DNA of 64,000 nucleotides from Doryteuthis pealeii (GCA_023376005.1 CM042157.1:65801036-65865035), one strand, 5' to 3'. Positions 24,546 to 37,353 are shown, counted from the stretch's first letter. A program made the numbers and translations. Notes: generated from the letters alone by a model not told the origin.

Positions 24546-26176
24546 TAATGATGGATTCTTCTTCTTTTCTCCTTTTTACTTGTTCGATGGTCATTTTTCT
24601 TTGGGCTGTTTCTCTTTTTTATGGTTGTTGGACTCTTCTCTTCATTTCCTGTTGATTAATTAATACCCAAGATTTTGTTATCGTTTTTATATGGTTTCTT
24701 ATAAACAACCCCAGCCCAAAAGTATTCTCAAATCACGCGGATGAGAGGCCAGCAATTTAGAGCGGGGGACCTTTGCGTCCGCTTCCGCTGACTGTCGGTC
24801 GGCAACTCTAACTAAACTTAGTTTCTGTTTACACGCTTCTATTGGTGCGTTTCGGAAGGGGTTAAGTAAAGGTTATTACCTGTCAATAACGATTTTTAAT
24901 TTTTAACGAACTCAATTCAAATTCTACCTACACTACTTACATAATTCATATGCTACGCATGAATTATGTAACAATGCCAGCTGTGCAATGGTTATCGTCA
25001 TAGTAAATGGATTCAGCGACCTGAGTTCAAATCCTGGATGAGGCTGGTTGAATTTCACATCGCGTTAATACTCTTGTGAAAGGTATGAATCCAACTATTC
25101 TCCCTCTTGCTATAGGTAAATAGTAGGGCAATGTTGACTATTTAGCCTTAGTATGGCAACCAGTCTAAGAGAAGGAAAACTCTGAATTCAAACCAGTCAA
25201 ACTTCGCTTAATAAATTGACCCTGTTTTACATGCTATGGAAGGATTGGTAAATACATGCGAAGTTACGATCATGGGTTGGACTGGTGCACACTGTGAAGT
25301 TGCTGTTGAAATGTTGTTGTTTTTTTAACTCTTTGCTAACTAATTTTCCCCCACGGCTGTTTCCCTATTGCAAAAGGATCAATTACCAGTCTCAGGTTGG
25401 TTCACAGACAACAACAAAAAGATGGCAGGGGTGTTCATGACGTGATTTTTCAATGTAAATAAGTGATACGTGTGAGAGCCTCTGTGAGCGACTTAAAGTA
25501 GGCAAAGAGTAAATCTTTAATTGCTACACAGATATTTTGTGCTCATTATATATCACGTCGGAATGCTGTTGTTCCAGGTAGAAAATCGATACTGTTATGG
25601 GTGTAACATGGCGGGCTCGATTTAAAATAACAACTCTCTTTTATGGCATGTCAATCTTTTTGGGGTTATTTCATGCCAAATCGATTACATAGTTTCAAGT
25701 AACTATTCTTAATACCAATAATTTATACACAAAAGGGTCGGTTGGTCAACCAATCTAGGAGAAGGAAAACTCTGAATTCAAACCAGTCAAACTTCGCTTA
25801 ATAAATTGACCTAGTGTCATCTTCTTTTGGGGCGATTTCTTCCTCTGGTTGATACGGCTTCTTTGTGTTGGGTTCCGATTGTCCGTGTTTATTCTCTTTG
25901 TCATTATTAAAGGAACACAAAACTTTGTTTATTTTTCTCAGACGTCTTTATTAAAAACGAAGCTCAAAAGAGTTCAACTACACGGTGAGAAGATGGCTCA
26001 CTGCGAACAGAGGACCATCACATCTGGCCCCTTCGACTAACCGCCAAATTCTCACTACTCAGTTCCCTTCACACGCTTTGCCTTTAGCCAATGGGTAATT
26101 CCATGTCAAATCATCTAGAAAAAATTAAAATTATCATCCAACCCCTTCAAATTTTCTGAAATCTTTCCATGTGTGG

Positions 26177-26213
26177 GCTATGTTAACGTTATTTGGGATA
26201 ACGTTAACATAGC
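26177..26213. repeat. Perfect 16-bp quasi-palindrome unique to block B
   Basis: GCTATGTTAACGTTAT (26177-26192), spacer TTGGG, and its exact complement at 26198-26213. Block A has only one arm at 15453-15467, followed by unrelated CCCCAAAATTGA. Confidence 0.95.
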
Positions 26214-26974
26214 TTCCAATTCCAAAAATTGCGAAGTTATGTTAATTTTTAGTTCTCCAAATTTGGTGGTGTTGGCGAAAAATAGCGACTTTTTGTAATC
26301 TATTTTTGTCTGTAAAATGAGTTATAGAGCTTCCTTACTTCTAAAAATTAGTTTATAAAAACATTTTTGCCCAATGAATCCAAATATGCTATGAAAAAAG
26401 TCTTAAAGTCAACCACTTTTAAGTTATTGATGATTTACTGATTTTTTCATAGCAGTATCAATATCCCGATGTGGCACTGAATCTAAGACAATTTTTTTTT
26501 CTATTATTATTTCATATATATTGAACATTATTTGTACCGAAAAGATAGTTTGATTTTTGCTCAGAACTGTCAATAACTTCTATAACGGTCATGTATTCAA
26601 TGATAACGTTTCATTTGCAATACCGTTATTTAAATTTTACTACACGACAGTCATAGTTCATAGGCAACCCACAAATTATGTAACAGCCTTTCCCACATCA
26701 TCCCAAAATTTTGAGTAATTTTCCACTATTACATAACTTATAACTAAAATGTTGGGTCTTTCCTTCTCATTATTTAACATGGGTTGAAAATCGATACTGA
26801 TAAAACTCGAACAAGACCATTCCCACGTAACATGAAATGAACACCAATAGGAAGGTTATAAATATCTGCCACACCCTGTACTTTAGGGTCATCTAACCAG
26901 AAACTTAAATTCTTTAAGATTTACTCAATACAAACTTTATAGGCAAAGACACTCCTTAGCGGAGAGGGAGAGTC

Positions 26975-29900
26975 ACTGTGGTGTATTGGTTAATGTACCG
27001 GAGTGTGACATCATAGTTAGCGAGTTCAAACACCAGTCGCACTATTATATTCCCTTTCGGACTCATACTCTTGGGAAAGGTATGAAACCCCTCATCCCCC
27101 CTAACTATGTCCCCGTTGCGTATGTGTTAATGTACTGGACTGTGACATCTTAGTAAGCGAGTTCAAACACCAGTCGCACTATTATATTCCCTTTTCGGAC
27201 TCATACTCTTGGGAAAGGTATGAAACCCCTCATCCCCCTAACTATGTCCCCGTTCCGTATGTGCTAACGTACTGGACTGTGACATCTTAGTAAGCGAGTT
27301 CAAACACCAGTCGCACTGTTATATTCCCTTTCGGACTCATACTCTTGGGAAAGGTATGAAACCCCTCATCCCCTAACTATGTCCCCGTTGCGTATGTGTT
27401 AACGTACTGGACTGTGACATCTTAGTAAGCGAGTTCAAACACCAGTCGCACTATTATATTCCCTTTCGGACTCATACTCTTGGGAAAGGTATGAAACCTC
27501 TCATCCCCCCTAACTATGTCCCCGTTGCGTATGTGTTAACGTACTGGACTGTGACATCTTAGTAAGCGAGTTCAAACACCAGTCGCACTATTATATTCCC
27601 TTTCGGACTCATACTCTTGGGAAAGGTATGAAACCCCTCATCCCCCTAACTATGTCCCCGTTGCGTATGTGTTAACGTACAGGACTGTGACATCTTAGTA
27701 AGCGAGTTCAAACACCAGTCGCACTATTATATTCCCTTTCGGACTCATACTCTTGGGAAAGGTATGAAACCCCTCATCTCCCCTAACTATGTCCCCGTTG
27801 CGTATGTGTTAACGTACTGGACTGTGACATCTTAGTAAGCGAGTTCAAACACCAGTCGAACTATTATATTCCCTTTCGGACTCATACTCTTGGGAAAGGT
27901 ATGAAACCCCTCATCTCCCCTAACTATGTCCCCGTTGCGTATGTGCTAACGTACTTGATTGTGACATCTTAGTAAGCGAGTTCAAACACCAGTCGCACTG
28001 TTTATATTCCATTTCGGACTCATACTCTTGGGAAAGGTATGAAACCTCTCATCCCCCCTAACTATGTCCCCGTTGCTTATGTGTTAACGTACTGGATTGT
28101 GACATCTTAGTAAGCGAGTTCAAACTCCAGTCGCACTGTTATATTCCCTTTCGGACTCATACTCTTGGGAAAGGTATGAAACCTCTCATCCCCCTAACTA
28201 TGTCCCCGTTGCGTATGTGTTAACGTACTGGACTGTGACATCTTAGTAAGCGAGTTCAAACACCAGTCGCACTATTATATTCCCTTTTCGGACTCATACT
28301 CTTGGAAAGGTATGAAACCCCTCATCCCCCTAACTATGTCCCCGTTGCGTATGTGTTAACGTACTGGACTGTGACATTTTAGTAAGCGAGTTCAAACACC
28401 AGTCGCACTATTATATTCCCTTTCGGACTCATACTCTTGGGAAAGGTATGAAACCCTCATCTCCCCTAACTATGTCCCCGTTGCGTATGTGCTAACGTAC
28501 TGGATTGTGACATCTTAGTAAGCGAGTTCAAACACCAGTCGCACTATTATATTCCCTTTTCGGACTCATACTCTTGGGAAAGGTATGAAACCCCTCATCT
28601 CCCCTAACTATGTCCCCGTTGCGTATGTGTTAACGTACTGGACTGTGACATCTTAGTAAGCGAGTTCAAACACCAGTCGCACTATTATATTCCCTTTTCG
28701 GACTCATACTCTTGGGAAAGGTATGAAACCCCTCATCTCCCCTAACTATGTCCCCGTTGCGTATGTGTTAACGTACTGGACTGTGACATCTTAGTAAGCG
28801 AGTTCAAACACCAGTCGCACTATTATATTCCCTTTCGGACTCATACTCTTGGGAAAGGTATGAAACCCCTCATCCCCCCTAACTATGTCCCCGTTGCGTA
28901 TGTGTTAACGTACTGGACTGTGACATTTTAGTAAGCGAGTTCAAACACCAGTCGCACTATTATATTCCCTTTCGGACTCATACTCTGGGAAAGGTATGAA
29001 ACCCCTCATCTCCCCTAACTATGTCCCCGTTGCGTATGTGCTAACGTACTGGATTGTGACATCTTAGTAAGCGAGTTCAAACACCAGTCGCACTATTATA
29101 TTCCCTTTTCGGACTCATACTCTTGGGAAACGTATGAAACCCCTCATCTCCCCTAACTATGTCCCCGTTGCGTATGTGTTAACGTACTGGACTGTGACAT
29201 CTTAGTAAGCGAGTTCAAAAACCAGTCGCACTGTTATATTCCCTTTCGGACTCATACTCTTGGGAAAGGTATGAAACCCCTCATCCCCTAACTATGTCCC
29301 CGTTGCGTATGTGCTAACGTACTGGATTGTGACATCTTAGTAAGCGAGTTCAAACACCAGTCGCACTGTTATATTCCCTTTCGGACTCATACTTTGGAAA
29401 GGTATGAAACCCCTCAAACTATGTCCCCGTTGCACGTACTTGTGACATCTTAGTAAGCGAGTTTCGCACTGCGACTCATACTCTTGGAAAGGTATGAAAC
29501 CCCTCATCCCCCTAACTATGTCCCCGTTGCGTATGTGCTAACGTACTCTGTGACATCTTAGTAAGCGAGTTCAAACACCAGTCGCACTATTATATTCCCT
29601 TTCGGACTCATACTCTTGGGAAAGGTATGAAACCCCTCATCTCCCCCTAACTATGTCCCCGTTGCGTATGTGTTAACGTACTGGACTGTGACATCTTAGT
29701 AAGCGAGTTCAAACACCAGTGCACTGTTATATTCCCTTTCGGACTCATACTCTTGGGAAAGGTATGAAACCCCTCATCCCCCTAACTATGTCCCCGTTGC
29801 GTATGTGTTAACGTACTGGACTGTGACATCTTAGTAAGCGAGTTCAAACACCAGTCGCACTATTATATTCCCTTTCGGACTCATACTCTTGGGAAAGGTA

Positions 29901-32230
29901 TGAAACCCCTCATCCCCCCTAACTATGTCCCCGTTGCGTATGTGTTAATGTACTGGACTGTGACATCTTAGTAAGCGAGTTCAAACACCAGTCGCACTAT
30001 TATGCTCACTTTCGGACTCATACTCTTGGGAAAGGTATGAAACCCCTCATCCCCCTAACTATGTCCCCGTTGCGTATGTGTTAATGTACTGGATTGTGAC
30101 ATCTTAGTAAGCGAGTTCAAACACCAGTCGCACTATTATATTCCCTTTCGGACTCATACTCTTGGGAAAGGTATGAAACCCCTCATCCCCCCTAACTATG
30201 TCCCCGTTGCGTATGTGTTAATGTACTGGACTGTGACATCTTAGTAAGCGAGTTCAAACACCAGTCGCACTGTTATATTCCCTTTCGGACTCATACTCTT
30301 GGGAAAGGTATGAAACCCCTCATCTCCCCTAACTATGTCCCCGTTGCGTATGTGTTAACGTACTGGACTGTGACATCTTAGTAAGCGAGTTCAAACACCA
30401 GTCGCACTGTTATATTCCCTTTCGGACTCATACTCTTGGGAAAGGTATGAAACCCCTCATCTCCCCTAACTATGTCCCCGTTGCGTATGTGTTAACGTAC
30501 TGGACTGTGACATCTTAGTAAGCGAGTTCAAACACCAGTCGCACTATTATATTCCCTTTCGGACTCATACTCTTGGGAAAGGTATGAAACCCCTCATCTC
30601 CCCTAACTATGTCCCCGTTGCGTATGAGCTAACGTACTGGATTGTGACATCTTAGTAAGCGAGTTCAAACACCAGTCGCACTGTTATATTCCATTTCGGA
30701 CTCATACTCTTGGGAAAGGTATGAAACCCCTCATCCCCCCTAACTATGTCCCCGTTGCGTATGTGTTAACGTACTGGACTGTGACATCTTAGTAAGCGAG
30801 TTCAAACACCAGTCGCATTATTATATTCCCTTTCGGACTCATACTCTTGGGAAACGTATGAAACCCCTCATCTCCCCTAACTATGTCCCCGTTGCGTATG
30901 TGTTAACGTACTGGACTGTGACATCTTAGTAAGCGAGTTCAAACACCAGTCGCACTATTATATTCCCTTTCGGACTCATACTCTTGGGAAAGGTATGAAA
31001 CCCCTCATCTCCCCTAACTATGTCCCCATTGCGTATGTGTTAACGTACTGGACTGTGATATCTTAGTAAGCGAGTTCAAACACCAGTCGCACTATTATAT
31101 TCCCTTTCGGACTCATACTCTTGGGAAAGGTATGAAACCCCTCATCCCCCCTAACTATGTCCCCGTTGCGTATGTGTTAATGTACTGGACTGTGACATCT
31201 TAGTAAGCGAGTTCAAACACCAGTCGCACTATTATGCTCACTTTCGGACTCATACTCTTGGGAAAGGTATGAAACCCCTCATCCCCCTAACTATGTCCCC
31301 GTTGCGTATGTGTTAATGTACTGGATTGTGACATCTTAGTAAGCGAGTTCAAACACCAGTCGCACTATTATATTCCCTTTCGGACTCATACTCTTGGGAA
31401 AGGTATGAAACCCCTCATCCCCCTAACTATGTCCCCGTTGCGTATGTGTTAATGTACTGGATTGTGACATCTTAGTAAGCGAGTTCAAACACCAGTCGCA
31501 CTATTATGCTCTTTCGGACTCATACTCATGGGAAAGGTATGAAACCCCTCATCCCCCTAACTATGTCCCCGTTGCGTATGTGTTAATGTACTGGATTGTG
31601 ACATCTTAGAAAGCGAGTTCAAACACCAGTCGCACTATTATGCTCACTTTCGGACTCATACTCATGGGAAAGGTATGAAACCCCTCATCCCCCTAACTAT
31701 GTCCCCGTTGCGTATGTGTTAATGTACTGGATTGTGACATCTTAGTAAGCGAGTTCAAACACCAGTCGCACTATTATATTCCCTTTCGGACTCATACTCT
31801 TGGGAAAGGTATGAAACCCCTCATCCCCCCTAACTATGTCCCCGTTGCGTATGTGTTAATGTACTGGACTGTGACATCTTAGTAAGCGAGTTCAAACACC
31901 AGTCGCACTATTATGCTCACTTTCGGACTCATACTCATGGGAAAGGTATGAAACCCCTCATCCCCCCTAACTATGTCCCCGTTGCGTATGTGTTAATGTA
32001 CTGGACTGTGACATCTTAGTAACGAGTTCAAACACCAGTCGCACTATTATATTCCCTTTTCGGACTCATACTCTTGGGAAAGGTATGAAACCCCTCATCC
32101 CCCTAACTATGTCCCCGTTGCGTATGTGTTAATGTACTGGATTGTGACATCTTAGTAAGCGAGTTCAAACACCAGTCGCACTATTATGCTCACTTTCGGA
32201 CTCATACTCTTGGGAAAGGTATGAACCTTC
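26975..32230 (+). repeat. 136-bp tandem array of SINE S3 units, about 38-39 units
   Basis: Each unit reads GACTGTGACATCTTAGTAAG, CGAGTTCAAACACCAGTCGC, then TTTCGGACTCATACTCTTGG, CCCCTCATCC and ATGTCCCCGTTGCGTATGTG. The unit starts as a tRNA-derived SINE: the leftmost unit has TGGTGTATTGGTTAATGTAC. Central units carry TTAACG and TATATTCCC; the right-hand units (about 29990-32230) more often carry TTAATG and TATGCTCAC. One damaged stretch of shortened units lies at about 29390-29480. It is a satellite by organisation, not CRISPR and not coding. Confidence 0.96.
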
Positions 32231-33811
32231 TCATCCCTTTAAAGACTGAGTCCATATTCGTTAGCCGAAGTAGATCTCCACCTGTAGAGAGAGTGTGAGT
32301 CCCATGGCCTTGTGGCTAACGTACTGGACAGCGACATCGTAGGACCCTACTTTTAGCTTCAGTTTCACTATCAAATTCACTTTCTGTGAAATACCTTCGG
32401 AAAATTATGACACCCTTCAACACCTAGCCATGGCTTAAATCGTATCACTAGTGTTATTCTAAAAGGATCGCTTTGGTATTAAATAACCTACGAATGGTTG
32501 AGATGCCATTAAACAAAGAGACCAAACAAAAATCTGTTTTGTAATGGATGACAGAACACAATATATAAATGTAATGTGGTGGACCCTATGACCCTTTGCT
32601 ATAATCTATCAGCTAACGCTGGTGTGAAAAACTCATAATGATAATATGTGGGGATTAAAATAAAACGAAAATTATTAGAATTTAAAAAACAACAAACTCC
32701 CATGGGCCCTCACCGGAAGAACCCTCTGCGCATGTCTGACAAAAAGGACTGTTCACCGACCCACAAAAGAATCTCTTGGCCGATCGAGTTCAGGCCTTAA
32801 CTGAGTGTAGTCGCTTCCTCGGCCAGGGGGGGGTGGATATCCCCTTGCCACGGTCAACTATGACCCGGTCAATAAAGCCTAAGTCACGAAACTACCTCCT
32901 GTCTTTGCCTCTTTCTTTTCGTTCCCTAAATTCCTTCCTTTTCAGTGCGACCACCAAATGAGATGGGGAAAAGGCAAAAACCAGAATATCCAGCTACCTT
33001 TTAACCGTAAAACACCCAAACTTCATCCTACCCCATAAATAAAAACAATGATTCAAATTTTGAATGACACTAATAATTTCAGCACAATCAGCCAAAGAGT
33101 GGCAGACCAAGCAAGGGTAATCTTAAAAAGAAAAATTTTCTTTGATCTCGAGAAAATAGACATAGAAATTCTTGGTTAACAATTATGTTTATATTGTTGT
33201 GCAGATCAATCAGTTTTGTTGTTATTACTTTGTGTATGCTATTGCTTACCACATTATTTTCAAACTCAGTTTAATGTTAAACTAAATCAGGTAATTTAAT
33301 CAAAGACCATAATAATCCACTATAAAACTTTCTCTTAAATTAACAACAGTGTAACACTACGCTTTCCTTTCGGACTGGAGAGATGTGTTAAAATATTATT
33401 TACTTTACCCTCTCTTAGTCAGAATAGCCAAGATGATGACGTGTCAAGTCTTGGTCACATCTTGCACTCATTTCCGACTGGAGAGATGTATGTGTCCACG
33501 TTCTTACGCTACGACTCTTCTTCTAAAGGAGTAAAATAATGTGTGGATAAAAAGATATGCAATATATCTATCTCTGTAACAGAGAGGGTAGAATCCTAGT
33601 TGTTGCACCTGTGCAGTTGTTGGCAGTTCTATGATGTTGTGGAGTCTAGAATCAACGTGGGGTCTGAGGGACATTTTGCCTAGTGCCAATAGGAGTTCTT
33701 AATAATAACACAAGGCCACTTCTTTTTTTTTCTAATGAGCATTTTATTTCCCCCAAGTTACAACTACCAAGAGCAAGACATTTCATGTCTTTCTCCGATA
33801 ACGCATTCTGC

Positions 33812-33955
33812 CAGGTCAGAGTGGACCAGGGAGCAACGGTGATGAAGGGGTGCTCCACATTCCCCAAACCTCCAGAACTGGAACCTCACCATCAGATAGA
33901 GTTTAACATCATTCCCAGGACATGTAGACCCTCAGCCACCGCCTTCTAGCACCCA
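33812..33955 (-). mobile_element. Repeat family L fragment (reverse)
   Basis: AGGTCAGAGTGGACCAGGGA to GCCACCGCCTTCTAGCACCC; same position as 18204-18362 in block A. Confidence 0.7.
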
Positions 33956-34704
33956 GGCTAAATTTTCCCTCTGACCTCTCACTCTTTTTTCCCTTTGCCA
34001 CATACTATTCGCTTGTCCAACCAAAATACGCCATCTCATCACTCAAACTGTTCCGTTCTCTTAACACATCATCATTTAAACTTTTCCATTCTAATCAGGC
34101 CACTCAGACCACCCTCACGGTTGCACATCATACCCATTATGTAACAACAGGTTTAGGCCATAATATTTGTTTAATCACAACTAAGAATTCACAAAAATAT
34201 CTTAGTGATATGACCTGGATGGGACACATGCAACAACACACCAACTAGATCAGACAGCGGAAACCATGGGGACTGGTTATTATTGCCTTTTCACTTCTAA
34301 AAAGGTCAAGGCTCTTGGTAGGTATGGACATATACTTAACGTTAGATTAGTTGATTTATATCTGTCTGATCATATGGAAATATGATCTCTCTAATAAGAT
34401 GCAAATTCTTCCAAGCCGTATCTGTATCAGTGCTACTGTATGGCTGAACTACACAAGGATGCTGCTGTCCTGAAAAAAATGCAACACCCTACAAAAAAGC
34501 AACTGTATTGCCACTTACCTCCTATCACACAAAACTATAACTAAGATGAACAAGACATGCTGGATACTGCTGGAGAAGTAAGGATGAACTCATAAGTGAC
34601 GTTTTCCCGTGGACACCGACAATTGGACATACTAGAATGTATAAAGAAATTAGACACGAAACGACAGTACTCCAAGTTTGAAGTATGGAGTTAACCACGA
34701 GTGT

Positions 34705-35108
34705 GGCAGACAGTTTAAGAGTTAAAGAAATAACCAAACAACTAGAAATATGAATAAAAGACGTGTATTACAGAATAACAATAAGGATTGCAAACTTTAG
34801 TCCGTCTGCACAAATGTATAATTTGTCACTTATCTGAGTCCTGCGATAGGGTATTATCGGAGCCCTTGCTACGGCCTTCTGATAGTTCGGATATGATAGA
34901 CGTTCTGTTTGATGTCCGACTCCGATTCTGGTTGTTGAGGAAGGGATGGAGTGACCCTGTTTAGGTCTGTTCCCTTTGACAGCTGTATCAGAAGAGGACG
35001 AGGTTTGCTTATTCGGTTTTGCCGCCAAAGTATGCTGGTCGTGATTGGTTGGTTCGAAACAGAGGCTCGTAGACAAGGACCATAACCCCCATACCCCAGA
35101 ATTCTCAA
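34705..35108. repeat. Dispersed repeat D, copy 3
   Basis: Block B counterpart of 19118-19520. A minus-strand frame of 152 codons (34768-35226) crosses it and is not conserved at domain level. Confidence 0.6.
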
Positions 35109-35244
35109 TAAATGGGCTGACCAGCAGAGACTTACAGTAATCATCTCTCTGTATGGATACTAGATGTTGAGAGGAGGACTTGTAAGGAGCAGTGACCAAT
35201 ACGGATGGGTGATGAGATAGATTCATGTGCTGTTAACATGACAT

Positions 35245-35615
35245 TGGTTTGGTTTGGTTTGGTTTGTTTTACGACATATCAACGTCAGTGGGTCATTTAA
35301 TATCGACAAAGTTGTGAAATAAATTCATTCTTAATGCATAATACAATTTTGTTTATAAACTCATGTTTTTCTATTCAACCCATAGATGGAACCCTAACAG
35401 GTACTACCACTCCAGGTCAGAGTGGACCAGGGAGCAATGGTGATGAAGGGGTGCTCACATTCCCCAAACCACCAGAACTGGAACCTCACCATCAGATAGA
35501 GTTTAACATCATTCCCAGGACATGTAGACCCTCAGCCACCGCCTTCTAGCACCCATATGATAAGAAGGATTGGGGGTTGCCATAAGGGCAATAGGGTAAC
35601 ACGACCTAATGATGA
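35245..35615 (-). mobile_element. Repeat family L (reverse)
   Basis: Complete 3' end read in reverse: GGTTTG repeats, TTTTACGACATATCAACGTC, then the full body through GCATAATACAATTTTG to CCTTCTAGCACCCATATGAT and GGGGTTGCCATAAGGGCAAT. Confidence 0.75.
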
Positions 35616-35774
35616 TGATGTAATACTAAAGAAGACGTGTATTCATTATGTGCTAAATATGTGATCTTGGATTTTGTTTGTTGGCTGGTTGGTTGGTTGG
35701 TTGGTTGATTTAATAGATCATTAATTAGGACAGAGTATTTTCTAGGTGAACTGACACACTACGGCGCACAGTCT

Positions 35775-36152
35775 GGTCACGTCAAGCTCTAGCACCTATA
35801 TGATTTTCCCAACCCTATTGCCCTTATGGCAAGCCACAACCCCTTTTTATCATATGGGTGCTAGAAGGTGGTGGCTGAGGGTCTACATGTCCTGGGAATG
35901 ACGTTAAACTCTATCTGATGGTGAGGTTCCAGTTTTGGAGGTTTGGGGAATGTGGAGCACCCCTTCATCACCATTGCTCCCTGGTCCACTCTGACCCGGA
36001 GTGGTAGTACCTGTTAGGGTCCCATCTATGGGTTAAATAGAAAAATGTATTTATAAAAAAACTGTATTATCCATTAAGAATTGATTTATTTCAAAACTTT
36101 ATCGGCATTAAATGACCCACTGTGGTTGATATGCCGTAAAACAAAACAAACG
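35775..36152 (+). mobile_element. Repeat family L (forward)
   Basis: CACGTCAAGCTCTAGCACCT to TGATATGCCGTAAAACAAAA. Together with 35245-35615 it forms a tail-out inverted pair of L copies about 160 bp apart. Confidence 0.75.
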
Positions 36153-36224
36153 GCGCGCAGTCTCTGGATGCGCGAGGTAATAATATTTTTTATTTAACTT
36201 TTTTTTTCAATTGAATTAGATCAC

Positions 36225-36495
36225 TAAGTAGGTCTGAGCCTATTCTAGTGGTGACCACCTCAAGCAGAGATTTAAGAGGTTTGAGTTCAGAGTTTTCCTT
36301 CTCTTAGACTGGTTGCCTAACCAAGGATTAAAGAGACCAGCATGCCCTATTTACCCATAGCTGGAGGGAGAGTAGTTGGATTCATACCTTTCCCAAGGGT
36401 ATTAGCGCTATATGAACTGTAACTTCGTCTAGGATTTGAATTCTGATCAACAAGTCCATTTCCTACGACTCTAATTAGACCATGTGCCTCCATTG
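36225..36495 (-). mobile_element. tRNA-derived SINE S2 (reverse)
   Basis: Same order as 2430-2708: TTGAGTTCAGAGTTTTCCTT, CTTAGACTGGTTGCC, CATACCTTTCCCAAGGGTAT, then the reversed B box (GGATTTGAATTCTG) and A box. Confidence 0.7.
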
Positions 36496-36502
36496 GTTGG
36501 GT

Positions 36503-36720
36503 TTTAGGCACCCCTTTTTTATCTCGATTCAGAAGGACATGTTTTTCATTTACACCGTCAATATCCGGTTGTTTGTTAGGGATTAGGGTTAGGGTTAAGG
36601 TTAGGGGTTAGTTTTATGATTTAAAAAACAACAAAATCGTCTGTTAACAAACAACCGGATATTGATGGTGTAAATGAAAAACATGTCCTTCTGAATTGAG
36701 ATCAAAAAGTGGTGCCTAAA
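36503..36720. mobile_element. Foldback element enclosing telomere-type TTAGGG repeats
   Basis: Ends TTTAGGCACC and GGTGCCTAAA are exact complements. Arms of about 80 bp run inward (ATTCAGAAGGACATGTTTTT and ATATCCGGTTGTTTGTTA are mirrored). The loop (36576-36610) is a run of TTAGGG and near-TTAGGG units. Confidence 0.85.
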
Positions 36721-36769
36721 GGTCATATGGTAAAAGAAATCTAATAATAATCTGATGCCAGTGGCTGCT

Positions 36770-37345
36770 AAATTATTTTTGGTTCTTAACATATTCATTC
36801 CCAGACCCCCACCCCCATGAGGCCATCTGTTGGCCATAAATTGCGCCCCATTATGCTTAAGGACAGAATCCTGGTGGTTGAGCAGTCCATGACATGCAAC
36901 ACTCACTTTGGCTCTTACTAGACGGGCAACCGGAGAGGCCCCCTCCGATCAATCAGCTGGTTACATCAAGCCCTAGCAATTATATGATTGTCCCAACCCT
37001 TATGGCAAGTCCCAACCCTTTTTATAGATATGTGCTAGAAGGCGACAGCTGAGGGTCTTCATGTCCTGGGTATGACGTTAAACTCTATCTGATGCTAAGG
37101 TTCCAGTTCTGGAGCTCTGAGGAATGTGGAGCACCCCTTCATCACCATTACTCCTAGGTCCACTCTGACCCCGTGTAATAGTACCTGTTAGGTTCCCATC
37201 AATGGGTTAAATAGAAAAAATGAGTTAAAAAAATGAGTTTGAAAAAAAAAATACATGAATGCCCATCAAGAATGAATGAAACAAAACGTTTTTGACATGA
37301 AATAACCCCACAAGGGTTGTCATGCCGTAAAATTTAACTAACTGA
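36770..37345 (+). mobile_element. Repeat family L, longer copy
   Basis: Includes the upstream part (GAGGCCATCTGTTGGCCATA, GGTTGAGCAGTCCATGACAT) followed by the usual body. Its tail is of the AAATAACCCCACAAGGGTTG type with ATGCCGTAAAA. This and 51090-51680 show that L is at least 575 bp long. Confidence 0.7.
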
Positions 37346-37353
37346 CCAGCTAC

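Larger units (their letters stand above)
24550..35440. repeat. Segmental duplication block B
   Basis: Direct repeat of block A. The length difference (about 10.9 versus 6.06 kb) is about 4.8 kb, or roughly 35 units of 136 bp, which is the difference in array size. Elsewhere the copies differ by scattered substitutions and small indels. A new quasi-palindrome is at 26177-26213. No gene recognised in either copy. Confidence 0.93.

Noticed and set aside
26975..32230. CRISPR array, or repeated coding domain, in the 136-bp array
   Set aside because: No spacers, and all frames are interrupted within each unit. SINE-derived satellite.
34768..35226. 152-codon minus-strand frame
   Set aside because: Lies in repeat D. 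The A copy is the same DNA with a shorter frame, so conservation is only that of the duplication.
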